This document shows, piece by piece, positions 37,209 to 44,114 of a stretch of DNA of 64,000 nucleotides. The notes beneath the pieces are model-generated. The model did no database searches. It was not told where the DNA came from and saw nothing but the letters and a program-made list of their open reading frames with translations. Position numbers and translations under genes: made by a program. How positions within the stretch are numbered: position 1 is the first letter of the stretch; every line of letters starts with the position of its first letter. The stretch comes from Desulfomicrobium macestii (GTDB lineage Bacteria > Desulfobacterota > Desulfovibrionia > Desulfovibrionales > Desulfomicrobiaceae): the NCBI RefSeq assembly GCF_014873765.1, contig NZ_JADBGG010000011.1, positions 54,054 to 118,053 of the forward strand, given 5' to 3'.

Positions 37209-37673
37209 ATGATAAAGGTTGAACGTGTTTTGATTCCGGTGGATGGTTCCGATTCATCCAGAAACGCGGCCAAATACGGCACGCAGTTGGTCAATTCCAG
37301 ACACCCCAAGATATATCTGCTCAACGTCTGGGAGCCCGTCACCATGACCATCGGCGGAGACATGGCCGAGAAGTTGCGTGCCAACGCCGAGGCCAGGTCC
37401 ATGGCGATCCTGGAAGAGTACAAGAAGATGCTGGAGCCCTGCGGCATGGAAGTGGAGCTGATTTCGCGCAGCGGACGTCCCGACTATGTCATCCTGAATG
37501 TCCAGGACGAGCTGGACTGCGATCTCATCGTCATCGGTTCGCGCGGATTGTCGGTGCTTGAGAACGTGATCATGGGCAGCGTGGTCACGCGAGTGCTCGA
37601 AGGTGCAAACTGCCCCGTGCTGGTCACGCGGAACTTGCGTGTGAAGTATCTGCGGGATGCCTGCGGCATCTGA
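37209..37673 (+). CDS. Universal stress protein UspA family (copy 2)
   Basis: 154 residues, nearly collinear with copy 1 apart from a two-residue shorter start (MIKVERVLIPVDG) and scattered substitutions. The ATP-binding GSRG...GSVVTRVLEGA pattern is intact. It follows antiporter copy 2 by 42 nt, repeating the gene order of copy 1. Confidence 0.92.
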   Translation: MIKVERVLIPVDGSDSSRNAAKYGTQLVNSRHPKIYLLNVWEPVTMTIGGDMAEKLRANAEARSMAILEEYKKMLEPCGMEVELISRSGRPDYVILNVQDELDCDLIVIGSRGLSVLENVIMGSVVTRVLEGANCPVLVTRNLRVKYLRDACGI

Positions 37674-37694
37674 TCGCTGCGTTCATGAGAAATG

Positions 37695-37731
37695 AAAAGG
37701 CCGGCTCCCCGCGAAGGGGGCCGGCCTTTTT
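37695..37731 (+). terminator. Bidirectional terminator between usp copy 2 and zraR
   Basis: AAAAGGCCGGC, a C-rich loop region, then GCCGGCCTTTTT: an 11-bp stem with A run on one side and T run on the other. It can end both the plus-strand usp transcript and the minus-strand zraR transcript. Confidence 0.9.
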
Positions 37732-39095
37732 CATCTGGTGGTCAGTCCATATTTCTTGAGGCGGTATTGCAGCGTGCGCCGACTGATTCCGAGCGCCTGG
37801 GCCGTGCGCTCGCGGTGTCCGGCATATTTGCGCAGGGTCTCTTCAAGGGCTTGGCGCTCGGCGGTCTCCAGCGGGCTTTCCCCGGGCTGGACGAGCTGCG
37901 CCGGGCGGGCGGCCGGGGCGGGAGCCAGCAGGTGATCCGGGAGGTCCCGCAGGTCCAGGATGTCCCCGCGGCAGAGGATGAGCGCGCGCTCCAGGACGTT
38001 TTCAAGCTCGCGCACGTTGCCCCGCCATTCGTGACGGCCCAGCGCGTCCAGGAATTCCCGGCTGACGGTGCGGATCGGGCGGTTGTTTTTGCGGCCGAGC
38101 TTGTCCAGCAGATAATCCACGAGCAGGGGAATGTCCTCGATGCGTTCGCGCAGGGGCGGAATGCGTATTTCGAGCACATTCAGTCGGTAATAGAGGTCTT
38201 CGCGAAATTTGCCTTCGGCGATCATGGCCGGGAGGTCGCGGTTGGTGGCCGCGATGAAGCGCACGTCGATGCTGACCGGGGTCACGCCGCCGAGGGGTTC
38301 GACGATGCGTTCCTGCAGGGCACGCAGGATCTTGGCCTGCAAGGTCAGGGGCAGTTCGCCGATTTCATCGAGAAAGAGAGTGCCGCCCCCGGCCAGCTGG
38401 AAGCGTCCGGGTTTGTCCTGGGCCGCGCCGGTGAAGGCGCCGCGCACATAGCCGAAAAGTTCGCTTTCGAGCAGGTTCTCGGGCAGGGCCGCGCAGTTGA
38501 CCTTGACCAGCGGACCCTTGGCGCGCGTGCTCTGATCGTGCAGTTGCTGGGCGACGAGTTCCTTGCCCGTGCCCGATTCCCCGAGGATGAGCACGTTGGC
38601 TTCGCTTGGGCCCACCTGTTCGATGAGCTCCACGACCTTGCGGATTTCCTGGCTGTTGCCGATGATCCTGGTATCCTGCAACCGGCCGATCTGTTTTTTG
38701 AGGTCGCGGTTTTCGCGGGTCAGGCGCACGTGTTCCGCCGCCTTTTTGACCACGGCCAGCAATTCGTCATTGTCCGTGGGCTTGGTCAGATAATCCCAGG
38801 CCCCGATCTTCATGGATTCGACGGCGCTGCTGACGTTGCCGAACGCTGTCAGCATGATCACCGGGGTCGTCATCCCTTCCTCGTGCATCTTCTGCAGCAC
38901 ATCAAGGCCGCTCATGCCCGGCATGCGCATGTCCAGAAGGACGACGTCCACGGGCCTGGCGCGCAATGTGGCCAGGCCGGACGAGCCGTTGTCCGCCTCC
39001 AGCACCTTGAAGCCCGCGTCGCCGAGGACGACGCGGACCATGAGCCTGTGCGCCGGTTCGTCGTCAATCACGAGGACTGTGGACTGTGAGGTCAT
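37731..39095 (-). CDS. zraR: Sigma-54-dependent response regulator, ZraR-like
   Basis: 454 residues. Receiver domain with phospho-acceptor Asp in VVLLDMRMPGMSGL near residue 54; AAA+ domain with Walker A LGESGTGKE, the sigma-54-contact loop GAFTGA, and LFLDEIGELP; C-terminal Fis-type helix-turn-helix (AGHRERTAQALGISRRTLQYRLKKYGL). ATG overlaps the stop of the sensor kinase (ATGA). Assignment to ZraR rests on its neighbours: a kinase and a ZraP-like protein behind a sigma-54 promoter. Confidence 0.9.
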   Translation of the reverse strand: MTSQSTVLVIDDEPAHRLMVRVVLGDAGFKVLEADNGSSGLATLRARPVDVVLLDMRMPGMSGLDVLQKMHEEGMTTPVIMLTAFGNVSSAVESMKIGAWDYLTKPTDNDELLAVVKKAAEHVRLTRENRDLKKQIGRLQDTRIIGNSQEIRKVVELIEQVGPSEANVLILGESGTGKELVAQQLHDQSTRAKGPLVKVNCAALPENLLESELFGYVRGAFTGAAQDKPGRFQLAGGGTLFLDEIGELPLTLQAKILRALQERIVEPLGGVTPVSIDVRFIAATNRDLPAMIAEGKFREDLYYRLNVLEIRIPPLRERIEDIPLLVDYLLDKLGRKNNRPIRTVSREFLDALGRHEWRGNVRELENVLERALILCRGDILDLRDLPDHLLAPAPAARPAQLVQPGESPLETAERQALEETLRKYAGHRERTAQALGISRRTLQYRLKKYGLTTR

Positions 39096-40786
39096 GTGCT
39101 GCTCCCGGTTTGGTTGGCGGGGAAGAAAAGGGAGACGGTGGTGCCTCCGGTCGCCGGCGTTTCGATCTGGATGCTGCCGCCATGCTCCTGCATGATGGTG
39201 TGGACGATGGCCAGGCCAAGGCCGGTGCCCTTGTTCCGGGTGGTGAAGAACGGCTCCAGGGCGTGCTCGCGCTCTTCAGGGCTCATGCCTGTTCCGTTGT
39301 CCCGGACGCGAATCCACGTCCCGCTCGCGGCGGGCTCGGACCAGAGTTCGATCAGGCCGCCTTCCTCGGGCAGGGCCTCGACGCTGTTCATGAGCAGGTT
39401 GATGATCGCCTGCTTCAGGGCGTCCCGGTCGGCCTGCACGGTTTGGGCATCCGTTCATTGTTCCAGGCGACCGTTTCTGGCGCCTGCATCCATGGACAAG
39501 AGAGTATGCACTTCCCGGAAAATCTCTGCAAGGGGCACCTGGGCGAAGCTCAGCTGCCTTGGCCTGGCCAGGAAGAGCAGATCGGTGATGACGCGGTTCA
39601 GGCGGTCCGCTTCCTGGACCATGGTCCGTGCATACAGCTCTTCGGGGTCGCGTCCGGCAAGCTTCTTGGCGAAGAACTGGGCGAATCCGCGCAGGGCCGA
39701 GAGCGGATTTCGAATCTCGTGAGCAACACCCGCCGCCATGCGGCCGATGGCGGCCAGCTTTTCTTTGCGGTGCAGCTCCCGCTCAAGACCGGCCAGTTCC
39801 GTACGGTCGCGAATCAGCACGAGGCGCTGCTCCGATCCATCCTTCAAAGGGAGTTGCAAAATTTCCAGATGCCGATCGGCCGTCTTGAGGGTGCTCCAGT
39901 CCTGTCCGGGTTGCCTGTCCGGCGTCAGACCCAGGTTCGAGAAAATGCTGGAGAGCGGTTGCCCCACGAGGCCGAGTCCGCCCATGAGGCTTGTGGCCGC
40001 CGGATTGGCCGCCACGACCGTGCCGTCGGCGGAGAGGGTCAGCAGACCGTCGGGCATGTTGTCCAGCAGGCGGGCGTTAAAGGATTCCAGGCGTTGCAGG
40101 CGTCTGTGCTGTTCGTTGCGTTGCAGAAATCCCAGGAGCAGAATCCAGAAGACGATGGTCACCGCCAGGATGTACCCGGTCTGCAGGATGGCCGTGCGCT
40201 TGTATTTGCCGAAGGCCGCCAGATGGTGGGTCATGTCGACGCCGATGAGCAGGAGCGGCGGCTGCTTGTCCGGCGGACACTGGCCGTCGGGACAGGCGGG
40301 AGCGGTAGTTAGGTGCGAGATGCGTCCCAGGACCATGATGGGCTGACCTTCGAAGTTCATTTCGCCGCTCCATTCCCCGGCGTTGCCGATGCTCGCCCAG
40401 GCGATGGTCGGCAGCTGGCCCTGGATCGCCTTTGGATCATTGTGCGAGGAGAGCAGGATGTGCCCGAGGGGGTTGTAGAGGCCGATGAAGCGTGCGTCGG
40501 TGCGCTTGATGTAGTCCTGGAGCAGTTCCTTGGCCAGGGTGCGATGGAGGTGCAGAAGCGTGTTGGTGTGTTCGGGGGTCGCGGGCAACTGCAGTTCCCG
40601 GCGCAGATTGATTTCGATCCCGGTGGCGATGGCGCGCGCCGTGACCAGGGCGTGCTCGTGAAAGGATTCCTGCTGCTGACGCAGATTGCGCCATGTGGAG
40701 AAGCTCAGCGCCAGACCAAGGACAAACACGGCCATGGTGGCCATCATGATGGTGCGATCGCTGCGAGACGGGAGAACGAGTTCCAT
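39092..40786 (-). pseudogene. zraS: ZraS-like sensor histidine kinase interrupted by an in-frame UGA
   Basis: Two transmembrane helices (near residues 12-30 and 202-222) flank a periplasmic sensor region with the pair CPDGQC; a PAS domain and HisKA (His in GVAHEIRNPLSALRG) follow. Translation stops at TGA 39455-39457 after RNGRLEQ. In the same frame, directly after it, come TDAQTVQADRDALKQAIINLLMN and a complete ATPase domain (RDNGTGM, NKGTGLGLAIVHTI) down to 39092. So one coding frame of 565 codons is split by a single UGA. A C-to-T change of CGA would explain it. A sequencing error, or readthrough, remains possible; selenocysteine here is unlikely because the spot is not a redox site. Confidence 0.8.
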
Positions 40787-40800
40787 GGCCTGCCTTTCTC

Positions 40801-40839
40801 AAGGAAAAGGCAAAGGCCGCAGGGGGTACGGCCTTTGCC
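40801..40839 (-). terminator. Intrinsic terminator or attenuator between zraP and zraS
   Basis: Perfect 11-bp stem GGCAAAGGCCG / CGGCCTTTGCC with a 9-nt loop. On the minus strand it is followed by TTTTCCTT. It lies 27 nt after the zraP stop and 14 nt before the zraS start, so it should reduce read-through from zraP into zraSR. Confidence 0.85.
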
Positions 40840-40866
40840 CTTTTCAAGGGAGGGAGAGAGAAGGTT

Positions 40867-41340
40867 TTACATGGTTTGTGCGGCTGGGCATCCGGGAGCG
40901 GAGCCGACGCCTGGGGTGGCGCCGCTGGAGTGTGCTCCGCATCCGGACATGCGTCCGCAGCCTCTGCCGGATTCGATGGGAACGGGCTTACCGGCGATTT
41001 CAGTCAACTCCACGCGGTAGTCCGCATTGAGTTTCTCTTTTTTCGCCTGCAGTTCGCTCACTTCGGCCACGGCCTTGTCGATGGCGGCTTTGTCGGTCGG
41101 GGTTGCCGCAAACAGGGCTTCCATGGCTTCGTGCTTGGCAAGGAGCTCCTTGTGGAGGGCAAAGAGTTCCTTGTGGTGTTCGTCGGTCACTGCCTGGACT
41201 TTCTGTTGCTGTTCGGGGGTCAGGCCGGACATGAAGTCCTGGTAGTGTCCCTGTCCCGGACAGCCGCTCTTGTAGGCCTGGGCTCCGGCTGCGAGGGCCA
41301 GGACCAACGAGGCGGCGATTATGAGGTGTTTCAGGTACAT
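40867..41340 (-). CDS. zraP: ZraP/CpxP-like periplasmic metal-binding protein
   Basis: 157 residues with a cleavable signal peptide ending AAGAQA. The mature protein has CPGQGHYQDFMSGLTPEQQQKVQ, a long helical region with HHKEL and HKELLAKHEAME, and a cysteine-rich tail (GCGRMSGCGAHSSG, GCPAAQ) suited to metal binding. ZraP in enterobacteria is a zinc-binding chaperone and feedback regulator of ZraSR. Here it is upstream of zraSR on the same strand, whereas in E. coli it is divergent. A sigma-54 promoter precedes it. Confidence 0.82.
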   Translation of the reverse strand: MYLKHLIIAASLVLALAAGAQAYKSGCPGQGHYQDFMSGLTPEQQQKVQAVTDEHHKELFALHKELLAKHEAMEALFAATPTDKAAIDKAVAEVSELQAKKEKLNADYRVELTEIAGKPVPIESGRGCGRMSGCGAHSSGATPGVGSAPGCPAAQTM

Positions 41341-41403
41341 TTTAAGGCTCCCTTTGCAATTACATTCTGGAGGTAGTGGAATGTCTTTGGTTGGACCTCA
41401 CAT

Positions 41404-41419
41404 AGCAGGCGTCGTGCCA
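41404..41419 (-). promoter_or_regulatory. Sigma-54 (-24/-12) promoter of zraP
   Basis: On the minus strand: TGGCACG, then ACGC, then CTGCT. The invariant GG and GC are at the right spacing; only one position of the TTGC element differs. The expected start is about 50 nt before the zraP ATG. It matches the presence of a sigma-54 activator in the same locus. Confidence 0.85.
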
Positions 41420-41514
41420 AAAGCTTAAGTTGTTTTATTTCAGCTTGTTGAGATTTGTGGTCGTGCGTCCTGCAGGAGATTTGCGTGCCGGTTGCTGCAC
41501 AAGACGTGTGCATG

Positions 41515-41528
41515 TGCAATATATTGCA
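41515..41528. promoter_or_regulatory. 14-bp perfect palindrome, candidate operator
   Basis: TGCAATATATTGCA, almost symmetric for two more bases on each side. It lies between the zraP sigma-54 promoter and the His-rich gene, about 95 bp from each. It could be an activator or metalloregulator site; no family assignment is possible by eye. Confidence 0.5.
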
Positions 41529-41620
41529 TTTTTCCCGGTATTGCCATTGCCGGGGAAAGGATTACCTTTACCTCCATATTTATCGCAAACAGCCTGCTTC
41601 AAGGCGTAAGGGAGGTCCGT

Positions 41621-41788
41621 ATGTGCAAGGGTTGCGGATGTTTGAGAGGCAAGACCACCACGACCGTGGTCAAGCATGAGCACGAACACACCCACGGGGA
41701 TCTGACCCACAGTCATCCCCATGACCATGATCACGACCATGTCCACGACGAGCAGCCTCCAGCAGCTCATGAGGATCACAAGCATTAG
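41621..41788 (+). CDS. Small Cys/His-rich putative metal-binding protein
   Basis: 55 residues. Begins MCKGCGCLRGKTTTT and then becomes strongly His-rich: HEHEHTHGDLTHSHPHDHDHDHVHD. About 15 histidines plus three N-terminal cysteines indicate zinc or nickel binding or storage. The start has a good ribosome-binding site (GGGAGG, 5 nt). No signal peptide, so cytoplasmic. Its place beside zraPSR and cbiX supports a role in metal handling, which is inference. Confidence 0.7.
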   Translation: MCKGCGCLRGKTTTTVVKHEHEHTHGDLTHSHPHDHDHDHVHDEQPPAAHEDHKH

Positions 41789-41810
41789 TATCGACGGAAG
41801 CGCGTCGGTT

Positions 41811-41847
41811 CAAGGGCCGCCTGCAACAAGTGGGGGGCCTTTTTTCA
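41811..41847 (+). terminator. Possible weak terminator after the His-rich gene
   Basis: Imperfect stem CAAGGGCCGCC against GGGGGGCCTT, followed by six T residues. Mismatches make it uncertain; the next gene starts 27 nt later. Confidence 0.45.
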
Positions 41848-41873
41848 TCTTTACAGGTTTACAGGGAGGGTGC

Positions 41874-42248
41874 GTGCGTAAAACCGGAATGATCGTGCTT
41901 GGGCACGGCAGCAGGCGCAGGGAGGTTTCCTTGCAGTTCACGGCCATGGTGGAGCGGGTCGCGCGGGAAGTCAGCGGCGCGCCGGTCCTGCCGGCCTTTT
42001 TTTCCCTGGGCGAACCGACCCTGGCCGACCAGGTGCGCGCCCTTGCCTTGCAGGGCTGCGACAGGATCGTGGTCATGCAGTACTTTCTCTACAACGGGGT
42101 GCATATCGAGCAGGACATTCCGGAAATGATCGCCGCCCTGCGGGAGGAATTTCCAGGGGTCGAGTTCGTGCTCCAGCCGACCCTGCAGGACGATCCCGCC
42201 CTTGAGCGCCTCATAGTTGATCGCCTTTTGGCGGATGCGGGCCGATGA
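41874..42248 (+). CDS. CbiX-type (sirohydrochlorin) chelatase family protein
   Basis: 124 residues from GTG 41874, with GGGAGGG just upstream. A single-domain small class II chelatase: metal-site His in IVLGHGSRR near residue 11 and in FLYNGVHIEQDIP near 76. Such proteins insert cobalt or nickel into sirohydrochlorin or related tetrapyrroles. The context is metal handling, and no other cobalamin genes are visible, so the exact metal is open. Confidence 0.85.
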   Translation: MRKTGMIVLGHGSRRREVSLQFTAMVERVAREVSGAPVLPAFFSLGEPTLADQVRALALQGCDRIVVMQYFLYNGVHIEQDIPEMIAALREEFPGVEFVLQPTLQDDPALERLIVDRLLADAGR

Positions 42249-42377
42249 CTCTGTCATGAAACCTCCTCGCCTTCGTCTCCGGTACGAAACACGCGGATCC
42301 TAGTGTGCTTCAACGGCAAGAAGTTCGAATCCGGGTGTTCCGGGTGGACCGACTTGCCACACACAATGGAGGTATCC

Positions 42378-42779
42378 ATGTCGCGTGTTTGTCATATCCA
42401 TCAGGACATCGAGATTCGGCTGCGGGAAAAATTCAGGAAGATCGAAAGGGAAAACGAGGGGTTACGGGAATCCATGTGCCAGGACCGGGAGCTTGAGCCG
42501 GATCTGGCGGATCAGGCCAGCACCGCTTCCTCCCAGGACTGGAACATGATACGCTACAATCGCAACGTTAAGCTGCTGAGGGACATCACCGTCGCCCTCA
42601 AGGCCATCGACAACGATTCCTACGGGATCTGCGAAATGTGCGGAGAGCATATTGCCGACCGCAGGCTCCTGGCCATACCGAGCGCGCTCTTCTGCATAGA
42701 GTGCCAGGAGATGATCGACAGGCATCCCGGAGAATTCGGACGCACCGGACTTGGGGACGGGGTTCTGGCAGCAGTCTGA
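42378..42779 (+). CDS. DksA/TraR-family zinc-finger protein
   Basis: 133 residues from ATG 42378 (ribosome-binding site GGAGG). A helical N-terminal part is followed by the four-cysteine zinc finger CEMCGEHIADRRLLAIPSALFCIECQ, characteristic of DksA/TraR. Such proteins bind the RNA polymerase secondary channel. The acidic tip of the coiled coil (DRELEPDLADQAS) has two Asp in a region comparable to the DksA tip. It lies 64 nt upstream of the PhoH gene. Confidence 0.85.
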   Translation: MSRVCHIHQDIEIRLREKFRKIERENEGLRESMCQDRELEPDLADQASTASSQDWNMIRYNRNVKLLRDITVALKAIDNDSYGICEMCGEHIADRRLLAIPSALFCIECQEMIDRHPGEFGRTGLGDGVLAAV

Positions 42780-42843
42780 TCGGCCGCCCTCTCCCGTCAA
42801 TGGTCCGGACCGGGGCCACCGGCCCCTAAGGATTGAGCCGTCC

Positions 42844-44031
42844 ATGCAGAAGAATTACGTACTTGATACCAATGTGCTCATTGACAACCCCCAATGCATC
42901 CGCGCCCTGCGCAACGGCCAGGAAAACCGGGTCATCCTGCCGTACACCGTTCTGCGAGAGCTGGACAAGCTCAAGCGCGAGCCGCGTGTGGCCCACATCG
43001 TGGCCCAGGCCATTGCCGCCCTGCAGGACGACCCGGATGTCCTGTTCCTCCCGCCCCGGACGTTCACGGACGCGGAAAGCAAGAGCGGCGATGACCTGAT
43101 TCTTGACGAACTCAAAGACAGCGGAGTGGATGCGCCCATCCTGGTCACCAACGACCGCATCCTTCAGCTCAAGGCCCGCATCCACGCCATCGCCAGCGAG
43201 GGGTACCGCGATTCAAATCCCTTCCGCTCCGAATCCCAGTCCTACACCGGTTTTGTGCGCGAGGGCGAGCCGCCCATTGCCAACAGCTTCGCCTGGGTTG
43301 GCGGACAGCCGTACATGCACGCCACCTCCGGGCCCCGCTTCATCGATTTTCAGCACAACGTCTGGAACGTGCGGCCGCGCAACGTCTATCAGAACCTGGC
43401 CCTGGAACTGCTTCTCGACGATGCCGTGAACCTGGTCACCATCCAGTCCGAGGCCGGATACGGCAAGACCTTCCTGGCCCTGGCCGCAGCTCTGTTCATG
43501 GCCCTTGAGAAGAAGGACAATCCATACCGCAAGATCTACCTTGTCAAACCCGTCATCGAGATCGGCGCCAAGCTCGGCTATCTGCCCGGCGATCTTGAGG
43601 AAAAGATGGCTCCCTACGTGCGCTACATCGGCGATCTGCTCATGAAGCTGCACGACCTGCGCCCGGCCAACCGCATCTTCGCCGACAGCGAGAGCGGCAA
43701 TTTCAGGTACAATCCCAAACGCTTCGAGATTCTGCCTATCGCCTTCATCCGGGGCATGAACCTTGAGAACGCGGTGGTCATCATCGACGAGATGCAGAAC
43801 CTTTCGCGCACGGAGACTCGGGCGCTTTTGACCCGCATGGGCGAAAACGTGAAATGCATCTGCCTTGGCGACACGCGCCAGGTCGACAATCCCTATCTGA
43901 ACGAATCCAACAACGGTCTGAACTGGACCGTGAAGATGCTCAAAGGGCTGCCTGGATACGGGCACATCGTCCTCAAGGGCGAACGCTCGCGTGGGCCCAT
44001 CACGGACATGGTCATCAAGACTGGGCTCTGA
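42844..44031 (+). CDS. PIN-domain / PhoH-like ATPase
   Basis: 395 residues. N-terminal PIN ribonuclease domain (YVLDTNVLIDNP; further acidic residues in VTNDR), then the PhoH AAA-like domain with Walker A QSEAGYGKTFLALAAAL and Walker B VVIIDEMQNLSRTE. This is the PhoH2-type fusion thought to act as an RNA helicase/nuclease. PhoH is named for phosphate-starvation control in E. coli, but I see no full Pho box directly upstream here. Confidence 0.92.
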   Translation: MQKNYVLDTNVLIDNPQCIRALRNGQENRVILPYTVLRELDKLKREPRVAHIVAQAIAALQDDPDVLFLPPRTFTDAESKSGDDLILDELKDSGVDAPILVTNDRILQLKARIHAIASEGYRDSNPFRSESQSYTGFVREGEPPIANSFAWVGGQPYMHATSGPRFIDFQHNVWNVRPRNVYQNLALELLLDDAVNLVTIQSEAGYGKTFLALAAALFMALEKKDNPYRKIYLVKPVIEIGAKLGYLPGDLEEKMAPYVRYIGDLLMKLHDLRPANRIFADSESGNFRYNPKRFEILPIAFIRGMNLENAVVIIDEMQNLSRTETRALLTRMGENVKCICLGDTRQVDNPYLNESNNGLNWTVKMLKGLPGYGHIVLKGERSRGPITDMVIKTGL

Positions 44032-44083
44032 TTTTCCGGGCGCCAACGGCCCGGTCCTTTCCCCACAAATCTTTATACCCCGT

Positions 44084-44114
44084 CTGCCGCGTGTGAGATT
44101 CCCTCACGCGGCAG
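44084..44114. other. Hairpin between convergent phoH and PHP-glycosyltransferase genes
   Basis: 10-bp stem CTGCCGCGTG / CACGCGGCAG with an 11-nt loop. No clear T run on either side, so it is an uncertain terminator. It overlaps the stop codon of the minus-strand gene. Confidence 0.45.

Noticed and set aside
39455..39457. Selenocysteine at the UGA in the ZraS-like kinase
   Set aside because: The position lies between HisKA and ATPase domains with no redox role, and no convincing SECIS hairpin follows.
42249..42285. CTGTCATGAAA upstream of the DksA/phoH genes as a Pho box
   Set aside because: Only one 11-bp unit fits; the next unit (CCTCCTCGCCT) does not, so a PhoB site is not supported despite the phoH context.
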